Assembly (NCBI GenBank): GCA_001803165.1
Contig: MHAZ01000022.1
Span: forward strand, 1-64,000
Origin: Stygiobacter sp. RIFOXYC2_FULL_38_25
Lineage (GTDB): Bacteria; Bacteroidota; Ignavibacteria; Ignavibacteriales; Melioribacteraceae
Length of the DNA: 64,000 nt
Reading direction: 5' to 3'
This document shows positions 1-7,046 of this stretch, one piece after another (within the stretch, counting starts at the first letter, position 1; each line of letters starts with the position of its first letter). The notes below the pieces were generated by a model. The model was given only the letters and a program-made list of their open reading frames with translations. It had not been told where the DNA came from and did no database searches. Position numbers and translations under genes: made by a program.

Positions 1-406
1 AAGTATGACGTTGAACAATTTTAATGCGGGCACGAAGAGCATCGCGAAGAAGACGGTTATCGTTAGAAATTTTATGAGCGACAGGAATGTAATCCATGCG
101 AAGAAGTTGGGCTAAAGTATGCGAATCAACTTTATCTGTTTTGACTTTAGCATAAGCAATAGCTTTAACATACTTGGCATGAGCAAGAACCATGGGAATG
201 TTAAGAGAAGAAAGCAGATCGCCCAGCCAATACCATGTCATAGTTGACTCGACAGTTGTTATGTTCTCGTTGCCGAGATCAGAGAAATACTGAACGAAGT
301 TATGGTTCACATTTTTAATATCTGCTTCTTTGATAATGTTGCCGGAAGAATCAACTGTGGTTAAGTAAGAAGTGAACTTGTGAAGATCGATACCAGTGTA
401 ATACAT
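1..406 (-). CDS. IS110-family transposase, N-terminal part (runs off the window)
   Basis: Reading the minus strand from the ATG at 404-406 gives an open frame to the window edge that the ORF track missed because it has no stop. It begins MYYTGIDLHKFTSYLTTVD and continues with VESTMTWYW, then KTDKVDSHTLAQLLR. These are the N-terminal DEDD (RuvC-like) features of IS110-family transposases: the first Asp in GIDLHK, the Glu in VEST, and the D-x-x-D of DKVDSH. About 135 residues are visible and the C-terminal Ser-containing domain lies outside. Only about 70 nt separate the start from the cassette sequence to the right, which leaves little room for a bridge RNA on this side; IS1111-type elements carry it at the other end. 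Family call is firm, subgroup is inference. Confidence 0.9.
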   Translation of the reverse strand, partial: MYYTGIDLHKFTSYLTTVDSSGNIIKEADIKNVNHNFVQYFSDLGNENITTVESTMTWYWLGDLLSSLNIPMVLAHAKYVKAIAYAKVKTDKVDSHTLAQLLRMDYIPVAHKISNDNRLLRDALRARIKIVQRHT

Positions 407-472
407 AGATGCCTCCAATAAGCAATTGTTGTTGGAGAAACATTAACTGTTTTTTTACTTATTGGAAATATC
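1..472 (-). mobile_element. IS110-family insertion sequence, one end, abutting a truncated attC site
   Basis: The element consists of the partial transposase plus about 65 nt of non-coding end. The junction with flanking DNA is near 470, where cassette attC sequence (CGCGCCTCAACAGCGACCGCG) starts without its R'' core. Some IS110 relatives (the IS1111-attC group) are known to target integron attC sites, so the position is probably not accidental. The exact end cannot be fixed without the other end or an empty site. Confidence 0.7.
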
Positions 473-675
473 ACGCGCCTCAACAGCGACCGCGTCTATG
501 ACGCAGTCGTTTGATGTAGTTATTGGGTTTAGTTTTTCAGAGTAGGTTTGTTGTTAAAGGTTGATTTGCAGTGCATGACAAAATCCGCTAAGAGCGGTTA
601 ATTATAAATAAAAAGGTTGTTGCTAAAAGCGTCATTGTAGTTATGGGCGGCGCTTTAGTTGCAACGCCGTTATAC
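469..675 (+). other. attC0, integron recombination site truncated by the IS
   Basis: The right half is intact: the L' block GGGCGGCGCTTTAGTTGC is followed by the R' core GTTATAC at 669-675, and the last 35 bp are the same as in attC2 apart from the final base of R'. The L'' side (CTCAACAGCGACCGCG, 478-493) is present but the expected R'' core (xTATAAC) is missing where the IS end begins. The cassette to which this site belonged lies left of the IS. Confidence 0.8.
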
Positions 676-698
676 TTTTTAGGAATGCTAAAAATTGT

Positions 699-2057
699 AT
701 GTTAAATATTGATGATTTGGCAGTAGGAAAATTCTCGTTAGATTTCCCTAAAATTGTTTTAAGTAACAAGAGTGGGAAAGAATACCTTGGGGCCGGGAAT
801 ATATTCCAAGATTCAGATGGTGATTTGCAATTAAAAATGTATTCATATGATGAGGAAGGTTATAGGCTATTTAACAAACTTGGCAAACCCAAACCTGGTC
901 GTATTATTCCCAACAGTCACTATTTTAAATTCAGTGGCAAGGATACTTTTGATCAAGAATGGAAATCTGAGAGAGTTAATTTTGGTTATGACTTATCCGC
1001 TGATTTTAAAAACATTATTATCAAATCAAATATTCACTACATTAAACAAAAGGTTAAAGGGATTGTAAAATTCAATAGGCCTCAATATGTAATCAGATTT
1101 AAGAAAGATATAAGATTCCCAAAAGTTGATTATTATGGCAAAAGTGCAAAATCATATGAAAAGATTAAAAATGATTTTCGAGTAAATATTATTGCAAATT
1201 TTATTCACAATGATTTGGAATTCCTTTTTTATGAAAACGAAAAATGGTATATCGCAGAAGTATTTTCTAACAAAGGTAGACTCAGCGAAAATATCGTAAA
1301 TTATCTTTGTGAAGCTTTACAATTTGTGCTTTCTGCAAATATTTATTGTGTTGTTATAGAAAAATTTGAAGGATATTATGACAGTATCCAAATCAGAAAT
1401 ATCCGCAAATCTAGTCCATCGCATAGAATCCCTCCACCAATAAGTTTTAATTCTGCAAAAACTTCTGATATATGGAAAATGTTTTGCAAATATTATGATT
1501 TTGTTTCTAAAAATAACTCGGTTAATTACCATCCTATATCGCTAAAACTTCACAATCTCATTCAAGCATCTAGCATTTCCTTGGAATCTCAATCATTATC
1601 CATAACTACATTAATAGAAAGTATTGTTATGAATAATTTTGCCTTATATCTCAAAGCAATCGATAAATACGAAATAGATATCGCTAAACTTAAGAAACAT
1701 CTTGTTTCTGATAATTACCAACAAGAGTTTATAGATAGAATTAATGGTTTCTTCCCCTTATTGGTTCGACCTAATCCTAACAATGTTCTAAGAGCGCTAT
1801 TAAATAAAAGACTAATTAAAAAATATCATATAGATACATGGAATGAATTGCGCAACCCGATAGCTCATGGGAAAATAATTGAGTTCAAGGATTATCAAAA
1901 GTATTTAACATTGTGTTATAAATGTCAGTCGCTTTTCAATTTACTTATTTTCCTTCTGATTGAATATCAAGGATATTATAATGATTTCAGCCAATATGGT
2001 TTTAAAATGAAATCGTTTAAAAAAAGTATAACACGCGTCTCAAGCGGAACGCTGTAG
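699..2057 (+). CDS. HEPN-domain protein, ApeA-like candidate anti-phage factor (cassette 1)
   Basis: This 452-residue soluble protein has no signal peptide. Its C-terminal part is helical and carries RNPIAHG at about residues 385-391, the R-x4-H motif of HEPN ribonuclease domains. The N-terminal half is beta-rich (GKFSLDFP, GNIFQDSDGDLQLKMYS) and resembles the N-terminal region of ApeA-type proteins, a family known to give abortive phage defence. The HEPN motif is seen directly, the ApeA link is weaker. It lies 24 bp inside the cassette that starts at 670. Its stop codon (2055-2057) lies inside attC1, so the last residues (TRVSSGTL) are encoded by the recombination site, as is common in compact cassettes. 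Confidence 0.65.
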   Translation: MLNIDDLAVGKFSLDFPKIVLSNKSGKEYLGAGNIFQDSDGDLQLKMYSYDEEGYRLFNKLGKPKPGRIIPNSHYFKFSGKDTFDQEWKSERVNFGYDLSADFKNIIIKSNIHYIKQKVKGIVKFNRPQYVIRFKKDIRFPKVDYYGKSAKSYEKIKNDFRVNIIANFIHNDLEFLFYENEKWYIAEVFSNKGRLSENIVNYLCEALQFVLSANIYCVVIEKFEGYYDSIQIRNIRKSSPSHRIPPPISFNSAKTSDIWKMFCKYYDFVSKNNSVNYHPISLKLHNLIQASSISLESQSLSITTLIESIVMNNFALYLKAIDKYEIDIAKLKKHLVSDNYQQEFIDRINGFFPLLVRPNPNNVLRALLNKRLIKKYHIDTWNELRNPIAHGKIIEFKDYQKYLTLCYKCQSLFNLLIFLLIEYQGYYNDFSQYGFKMKSFKKSITRVSSGTL

Positions 2058-2192
2058 TGGGTCGTGGTATTTATAGTTTATCATTGTAGTGATAGTTGAA
2101 GAAAGGAAGTAAATAAAAAAAACATAAACAATAAGTCGTTGTATTTGTAGCGGCAACCTTTTGGCGTCCGCTTAAACGCAACGTCGTTAGTA
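2026..2192 (+). other. attC1, integron recombination site
   Basis: R'' is GTATAAC at 2026-2032 and R' is GTTAGTA at 2186-2192. L'' (GCGTCTCAAGCGGAACGC) and L' (GCGTCCGCTTAAACGC) pair with extrahelical bases, as in classical attC. Twelve bases ending in R'' (AAAAAGTATAAC) are the exact reverse complement of the start of the same cassette (GTTATACTTTTT at 669-680). The cut point is predicted between 2186 and 2187. Confidence 0.9.
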
Positions 2193-2221
2193 GGCTATCA
2201 AAATTGTTAGGGAGATTATAT

Positions 2222-2803
2222 TTGAAAAAGTTAATCCTATTTACATTGTTCTTAATACTTATTCTTGTTTCGTGTAAGAATGAAGATAGTATTGTCAATC
2301 AAAATACTTTACACGAATTAGTTCCATTAAAAATTGGTAATTGGTGGGCATTTCAAAGAATAAATTATGACTCAACTGGTAATGCTGTATCAACATTTAT
2401 AGATACCATGAAAGTATTACGCGATACTGTGATACAAAATGAACGATGGTTTATTACAAATTATTATGGCATCTATAGAAACGCAACAAATGGAGTTCGG
2501 TTTTGGGATTCAACTAATAATTCAAGTTATGTTTATCTATATCCTGTAAAAGAGCATGATATGTTCGTGATGGGAAGTGCAATTGTTGAGGTTATATCTA
2601 CAAACGAAAAGCTGAAAGTCCCATATGGTGATATTTCTTGTGTTCACTATAAAGCAACTTTTAGCTCACTAAACAATTTTCATATAAATTATTATTTGTC
2701 TCCAGGAATTGGATTTGTTAGTCTTGAAGGTCCTGCGAGGACAATTAGTGGCAGAAGTTATCTTTACTATCGTGAACAATTAGTGTCTTACTCATTGAAA
2801 TAA
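2222..2803 (+). CDS. Hypothetical lipoprotein (cassette 2)
   Basis: I place the start at TTG 2222, not the track's 2204, because AGGGAGA lies 7 nt upstream and the resulting N-terminus MKKLILFTLFLILILVSC is a textbook lipoprotein signal with the acylated Cys at residue 18. The mature part (about 175 residues) has KIGNWWAFQRINYDS and YYLSPGIGFVSLEG, a pattern I associate with secreted beta-rich proteins of unknown function in FCB bacteria. No catalytic motif is seen. The gene is flanked by attC1 and attC2 and is the only gene of its cassette. The likely location is the outer membrane or periplasmic face; function is unknown. Confidence 0.75.
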   Translation: MKKLILFTLFLILILVSCKNEDSIVNQNTLHELVPLKIGNWWAFQRINYDSTGNAVSTFIDTMKVLRDTVIQNERWFITNYYGIYRNATNGVRFWDSTNNSSYVYLYPVKEHDMFVMGSAIVEVISTNEKLKVPYGDISCVHYKATFSSLNNFHINYYLSPGIGFVSLEGPARTISGRSYLYYREQLVSYSLK

Positions 2804-2828
2804 TTATTCGCATTGCTTTATTGTTGCC

Positions 2829-3018
2829 TACTAACCCGCTCTTGCACCCGACCGCATTTTTTCATAGCGGCATTTGGGAAATTATTGAGTTTGGTTAACA
2901 AAGTAAGCGTAGCAATAAAGTTTGTTCTAATAAATAAATTAGTTAAAAATTATTGGCATTGCTTCTTAGTTTCGTCATTGCTGTTATGGGCGGCGCTTTA
3001 GTTGCAACGCCGTTATAT
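2829..3018 (+). other. attC2, integron recombination site
   Basis: R'' is TACTAAC at 2829-2835, with GCTCTTGCACCCGACCGC as L'' region. L' is GGGCGGCGCTTTAGTTGC and R' is GTTATAT at 3012-3018. The ten bases GCCTACTAAC complement GTTAGTAGGC at the start of its own cassette (2186-2195), not the neighbouring R', which supports cassette 2 as a mobile unit. The track ORF 2813-3001 lies wholly in this site and is a shadow. Confidence 0.9.
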
Positions 3019-3029
3019 TGTTTGAAGAT

Positions 3030-3821
3030 ATGAAAAGAATTTTCAAAAATATTGTTATGGGATTGACAATAATATTGTTCCTTAACTCGTGCAATTCTAT
3101 CACTGAATCAATTCCGTCTCCTCTTGAATACCCAACTAATTTATTCTCAATTGGTAGAGTAAAAGCCGATTCTATCCAAAATTCAATTCGAAGTAATGAT
3201 TTCTTTTCTTACATAGATGAATATGGTTTATTCTCATTCTCTGGAACATTAGGTAGAGGGAACTCAAATATCACTGATAAAAACGTTGCAATCCGCTTGG
3301 CAAAAGAAGCTTTACTCAAATATTCCAAATATTCAAATGTTAGTGATACTACAAAACTAGAATTAAATGAAGCTACTAATTATAATCCTTCACCACTTCA
3401 TTTTACCGATTGGATTGTATCATTCAAGAACCAGAAGTATAATGGAATTGAAGTTTTAAATACTGGCATAATCGTGGTTCTTCATAATCAAGTAAGTCAA
3501 ATAATTGGGCATCATTTCAAAGAAATATCAATTCCTATAAATGGCACATTATCAAAAGATAAATTAGAAAATATATTGGTTGGTAAAAAATTAGAAATGA
3601 TGTGTAAGACTAAAATAGAAATAACAATAACTCATGAAATGATACTAAAAAATAAAATTGCCCAAAATATTATTTGGCGTGAGCTAAATGGTATTATAGA
3701 ATTAAGACTTACTTGGAATATTCCTATATCAACTTCTAATGATGATAATGTTAGTTGGAATGTATGGGTAGATATATTAAGCGGTGAAATATTATTCTAT
3801 AGCCCAACTTTTATATGTTGA
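3030..3821 (+). CDS. Hypothetical lipoprotein (cassette 3)
   Basis: I choose ATG 3030 over the track's TTG at 3018, because 3018 lies inside the R' core of attC2 and the ATG gives a clean lipoprotein signal (MKRIFKNIVMGLTIILFLNSC, Cys at residue 21). The 263-residue product has a repeated amphipathic layout ending SWNVWVDILSGEILFY, reminiscent of PepSY-like export or inhibitor domains, but I cannot assign a family. The ribosome binding site is weak. The gene begins 17 nt after the cassette boundary and attC3 follows its stop by 6 nt, a very compact cassette. Confidence 0.72.
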   Translation: MKRIFKNIVMGLTIILFLNSCNSITESIPSPLEYPTNLFSIGRVKADSIQNSIRSNDFFSYIDEYGLFSFSGTLGRGNSNITDKNVAIRLAKEALLKYSKYSNVSDTTKLELNEATNYNPSPLHFTDWIVSFKNQKYNGIEVLNTGIIVVLHNQVSQIIGHHFKEISIPINGTLSKDKLENILVGKKLEMMCKTKIEITITHEMILKNKIAQNIIWRELNGIIELRLTWNIPISTSNDDNVSWNVWVDILSGEILFYSPTFIC

Positions 3822-3827
3822 AAAACA

Positions 3828-4015
3828 GTATAACCAGTTCTTCAAGACCGACCGCTTTAAACGTAGCGGCATTTGTGTAGTTATAAAGCTACGTTGTAAA
3901 AGTTAGTAGCTCTTTGAGTGTAGTTAACAAAATGAAATAATAAATAATTATTGGCGTTGATTTTACAAAGCTGCAAAGTTGTGCTGGGCGGCGGCTTAAA
4001 ACAATGCCGTTATAC
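3828..4015 (+). other. attC3, integron recombination site
   Basis: R'' is GTATAAC (3828-3834), followed by L'' TTCTTCAAGACCGACCGC. L' is GGGCGGCGGCTTAAAACA and R' is GTTATAC (4009-4015). These L boxes resemble those of well-known mobile-integron attC sites such as the aadA site. The R'' end complements the start of cassette 3 over about 12 bases with one G-T mismatch. Confidence 0.92.
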
Positions 4016-4025
4016 GTGCAAGATT

Positions 4026-4661
4026 ATGAGTGAAATAAAATATCATAGATTGTTTTGGTGGATAGAAGGCATATCAGCTATTCTACTCTTTATTGCCTTA
4101 TATACAAATTTAATACACAAAGTTGATTTGATAATTAGTATTGGTATTTATCTATTATTATCATCAATCTTTTATTTCGCCCTTGACTTACGTGTTGTTA
4201 CAAAAGTATCTGATAAGTTAAAAGACGAGCTAAAAGATTACAACAACCCCAATATAGAGCGATTAAACAAAGCTTCTGTCTTTATTAATCTAATAAAAGT
4301 CCTAGTACTGTTATTTATTATAGTTATTGGTAATAAATCCATGGTACAGTTAAATCATTGGATTAATGCAGTTGTGATCGTTATGTTTTTCGGTGTATTA
4401 TTAATTCTAATATACCTCTACCTAAAAAACGTATTGTTGTCTTACAGTTATCCAAATACATCATTAATGCATTTAATTAAGAACTTTATTTTTTATTATA
4501 ATAAAAAGGATAATAGATCAATAGTAGATAAACCTATAGGCATAGGTTCAACAATAAATTTTGCTACAAAAGAAGGTAAGTTCATTTTTTTATTGTTGCT
4601 TTTTCCACCAATTGTAATAGTAGTATCAATTTTAATTCTCAAATCACTTGGTAAAATATAA
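4026..4661 (+). CDS. Hypothetical multi-pass membrane protein (cassette 4)
   Basis: The track start at 3951 lies inside attC3, so I use ATG 4026 (MSEIKYHRLFWW), ten nt after R'. The 211-residue protein has about five membrane segments (roughly residues 10-29, 33-52, 87-102, 113-133 and 187-207). A charged cytoplasmic stretch (KVSDKLKDELKDYNNPN) lies between segments 2 and 3. No transport, enzymatic or immunity motif is recognised. It is the only gene of its cassette; attC4, a degraded site, follows. Function unknown. Confidence 0.7.
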   Translation: MSEIKYHRLFWWIEGISAILLFIALYTNLIHKVDLIISIGIYLLLSSIFYFALDLRVVTKVSDKLKDELKDYNNPNIERLNKASVFINLIKVLVLLFIIVIGNKSMVQLNHWINAVVIVMFFGVLLILIYLYLKNVLLSYSYPNTSLMHLIKNFIFYYNKKDNRSIVDKPIGIGSTINFATKEGKFIFLLLLFPPIVIVVSILILKSLGKI

Positions 4662-4667
4662 ATGCAC

Positions 4668-4832
4668 GTATAACCTGCAACTCAAACCGACTACTGTATT
4701 CGGCTTATTATTTGCTGTTTAGCTTTGCAGTGTTTTTTGAAAATAAGAAGTAACTAGATAATATAATCAGTAAAAGAAAAAACGTTGGCAGCGTAAACCT
4801 TTTGGCAGCCGTAGTGAATAATAATTGACACA
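4668..4832 (+). other. attC4, degraded integron recombination site
   Basis: R'' GTATAAC (4668-4674) is intact, and TGCACGTATAAC is an exact 12-base complement of the start of cassette 4 (GTTATACGTGCA). L'' (CAACTCAAACCGACTAC) is recognisable. The right half is decayed: AACCTTTTGGCAGCCG matches attC1's right arm, but the L' core and any GTTRRRY-like R' are lost. Cassettes 4 and 5 would therefore behave as one fused unit. Confidence 0.65.
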
Positions 4833-4883
4833 AAATTTGAAAATAAGGAAGTCCAATTAAGCTATTAAAAAAACGAGACTATT

Positions 4884-5372
4884 ATGTTTGTTAAAGAAGC
4901 GACTGTTGTAATTTTGGTAGTAGCATTTTTTTCAGTAGCGCTAGCAGAAAATAATTCTGATTTCTATTATTCTAAAGGAGATTCAACAAAAATGACACCG
5001 CAAGAAATAATAATTGCAAAAGAAAAAGCAATACTAGACAGATGGATAACCGGCGATACATTCGGATTTATTGAAGCTGCCGCCGAAGAAATAACCTATT
5101 TTGATCCCGGTTTAGAAAAACGCTGTACAGGTAAAAAAGAATTTTATGATTGGATTGCCCCTTTCAATGGGACATTCAGCTTTCCCAACTATGAATTTAT
5201 TGATCCGCAGGTTCAAATGCATGGTGATGTTGGTGTTCTTACTTTTAATTTTATTGGGTTTATGCAGGATGGCAGTAAAGAGTATTTTAATACAACTGAA
5301 GTATACAGACTGATTGATGGGGATTGGAAGCTAATAAGTTCTCACTGGTCACAAACTAAACCTAAAAGATGA
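4884..5372 (+). CDS. Secreted NTF2-like (DUF4440/SnoaL-like) protein
   Basis: This 162-residue protein has an N-terminal signal peptide (MFVKEATVVILVVAFFSVALA) and a mature NTF2-like alpha+beta cone fold pattern. It shows an amphipathic helix (EIIIAKEKAILDRWITGD), then EEITYFDPG, FYDWIAPFNGTF, and the closing strands TTEVYRLIDGDWKLISSHWS, typical of DUF4440 ketosteroid-isomerase-like proteins. Such domains bind small hydrophobic ligands or act as accessory modules; no specific reaction can be assigned. It is the gene of cassette 5, whose left boundary is lost with the degraded attC4. attC5 lies 92 bp downstream. Confidence 0.78.
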   Translation: MFVKEATVVILVVAFFSVALAENNSDFYYSKGDSTKMTPQEIIIAKEKAILDRWITGDTFGFIEAAAEEITYFDPGLEKRCTGKKEFYDWIAPFNGTFSFPNYEFIDPQVQMHGDVGVLTFNFIGFMQDGSKEYFNTTEVYRLIDGDWKLISSHWSQTKPKR

Positions 5373-5464
5373 TATTTGATTAAAAAGAAATGTTCATTTA
5401 CTATATGATTAGTCAAAGAAAATATATTTATTACATAGGCAGTAGTTAAATAAAGTACAAAACG

Positions 5465-5585
5465 GTATAGCCCTTTATTTAAGCCGACCGCTTCTTCGAT
5501 ACAGTTGTTTGAAGTAAAATAACGTTGCTTTGATAATTGCTGGTCTGTTGTTATGGGCGGCGGGTTAAGCGCAACGTCGTTGGGC
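5465..5585 (+). other. attC5, integron recombination site
   Basis: R'' is GTATAGC (5465-5471) and L'' is TTTAAGCCGACCGC. L' is GGCGGGTTAAGCGCAACG and R' is GTTGGGC (5579-5585), a perfect GTTRRRY consensus. At 121 bp it is the shortest site here. No matching start for its own cassette is found upstream, consistent with loss of the cassette 5 left boundary. Confidence 0.88.
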
Positions 5586-5603
5586 ATCATATTAATAACA
5601 AAT

Positions 5604-5718
5604 GACCTCTGAAATATTAAGACTAAGTCATGGTGAGCTTGTCGAACCATGACAATACAAACTAAATTGTCACACTTCGACAGGCTCAGTGTGACACTAA
5701 ATTAATTATTCAGAGGTC
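5604..5718. repeat. MITE-like element: two hairpins inside a 10-bp terminal inverted repeat
   Basis: GACCTCTGAA (5604-5613) and TTCAGAGGTC (5709-5718) are perfect inverted repeats. They enclose two palindromes: GTCATGGTGAGC...CCATGAC (5627-5653) and GTCACACTTCGACAGGCTC...GTGAC (5669-5695). Palindromes with TTCGACAGGCTCAGTGTGAC-type cores are common interspersed elements in many genomes. This one sits in cassette 6 between the R' of attC5 and the gene. Confidence 0.75.
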
Positions 5719-5776
5719 TCAACAAATGAATCTGTAATAAATTATTCTATGTTTTTTAATTAAAAGGTAGGTAGAA

Positions 5777-6637
5777 ATGTCAAAGTTCAGAAAATTAGCC
5801 CCCCTTATTTTTGTCATTTTGTTTCCCTCTTTGTCATTATCTCAAGTAAGAGAATCGTCAGAAAAAATCACGGTAATGACACTAGGGGTTTTTCATTTCA
5901 ATTTTCCTAATCTGGATGTACAAAAAGTTGATGATAAAGATAAGATTGATGTTTTAGAAGAAAAGTATCAAAAGGAAATTGTCAAGATTATAGGTGCACT
6001 AAAAAAATTCAAGCCAACCAAGATTGCGATTGAGGCAAATCCTGCTTCCCAAAAAAAAATTGATTCATTGTATAAAGCATATAGGTTTGGCAAACATTCA
6101 CTTGGAAGAAATGAAATTGAACAGTTGGGATTCCGCCTAGCGAGTGAACTGAAAATTGAGAAGTTGGAATGCGTTGATACATGGGGCAAAACTTATGAAA
6201 GTCTAAACTATTTGCTTATTGATAGCTCTTCCAGGGCGAAAGCGTTTGAGCAATATTATTTCAACAATCCAGATACTATATATAAGAAGAAAAGCTCCGG
6301 TAAAAGTCTTTTAAAAATTGAAGGGATTACAAATAATTTACTATACTTGAATGATTCCCAAATTATAAAAGAAAGTTTGGGACCTTATCTCATTGGACAT
6401 TTTAAGTATGAGGAAAAAGCAGATGATTTTACCGGAGTTGATTTTGAAACTGGGAGATGGTTTAATCGTAATCTGAGAATATTTCGTAACATACAAAGAA
6501 TTACAAAAAGTACTTCTGATAGGATCCTCGTCATTTTTGGAGCTGGGCATATGAACATACTAAACTATCTTTTTGAATGTTCACCTGAATACAAGTTAGT
6601 TAGTCCGGAATCATTCTTAAGAAAAGCAAAAAAATAA
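5777..6637 (+). CDS. DUF5694-family protein with signal peptide (cassette 6)
   Basis: The 286-residue product starts with a signal peptide (MSKFRKLAPLIFVILFPSLSLSQ). Then comes VMTLGVFHFNFPNLDVQKVD, the characteristic opening of DUF5694 proteins, and near the C-terminus LVIFGAGHMNILNYLFE, the conserved G-x-GH segment. DUF5694 is thought to be related to TraB/TIKI-like metalloprotease folds, with the N-terminal FHF and the GAGH histidines as putative metal ligands; the activity is unproven. AGGTAGG lies 7 nt before the ATG. The gene sits far (about 190 bp) from its cassette start because of the inserted MITE-like element. Confidence 0.78.
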   Translation: MSKFRKLAPLIFVILFPSLSLSQVRESSEKITVMTLGVFHFNFPNLDVQKVDDKDKIDVLEEKYQKEIVKIIGALKKFKPTKIAIEANPASQKKIDSLYKAYRFGKHSLGRNEIEQLGFRLASELKIEKLECVDTWGKTYESLNYLLIDSSSRAKAFEQYYFNNPDTIYKKKSSGKSLLKIEGITNNLLYLNDSQIIKESLGPYLIGHFKYEEKADDFTGVDFETGRWFNRNLRIFRNIQRITKSTSDRILVIFGAGHMNILNYLFECSPEYKLVSPESFLRKAKK

Positions 6638-6647
6638 ATAGGAAAAT

Positions 6648-6904
6648 GCCTATCCGCCGCTCAATACGGACAGCCCCGCAATACTACTGCAGGGTAAACT
6701 ATTTTCAGTGCGGTGTCCGCCAGAAAACTGCGAACAGGTTTGTGTAATTGAAAAGTTGTGTAAAAAAGTAAATTGCTTTTTGAATGTTGTTAAGTAATCA
6801 AAGTTATTAATGAATTATAGTCGTAGGTTTTTCCTCCGAAGGAGTCCCTTCGGGAAAAGCTGCATTGATGTGTTGGCGGCGGCTTAAAAACAACGCCGTT
6901 ATTC
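6648..6904 (+). other. attC6, long integron recombination site
   Basis: R' is GTTATTC (6898-6904) with L' GTTGGCGGCGGCTTAAAAAC. R'' is degenerate (GCCTATC, 6648-6654) but AATGCCTATC still partly complements GTTGGGCATC at the start of its cassette. The 257-bp site contains a palindrome (CTCCGAAGGAGTCCCTTCGG) and about 100 bp almost identical to the interior of attC7. Confidence 0.8.
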
Positions 6905-7046
6905 CGTAAAAGGAAAGATTGAGCTGTAATTCTTTTCTTAGCAAATTTATTCTGGTAAGTGAGCTTAATGGAGGCTCGCTTCTGTCCGGAGGTATCTGAA
7001 CGTTATGTCACATAATCGTGCGAATAAACCTCAAGGAAAATATATT

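Noticed and set aside
2813-3001. 62-residue ORF in the track
   Set aside because: It lies wholly within attC2 and has no family pattern or ribosome binding site.
3018-3029. Upstream TTG start of the cassette 3 gene in the track
   Set aside because: It falls inside the R' core of attC2, and the ATG at 3030 gives a proper lipoprotein signal.
3951-4025. N-terminal extension of the cassette 4 membrane protein
   Set aside because: The 25 extra residues are encoded by attC3 L' and R' sequence; ATG 4026 is the natural start.
6990-7012. GAACGTTATGTC as an extra attC R' core
   Set aside because: The R'' of attC7 complements the start at 6898 (GTTATTCCG), not this one, and no L' box precedes it.
7005-7046. 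Upstream start of the transglutaminase-like gene
   Set aside because: The internal ATG at 7047 has a better ribosome binding site and places the twin-arginine motif at the N-terminus.
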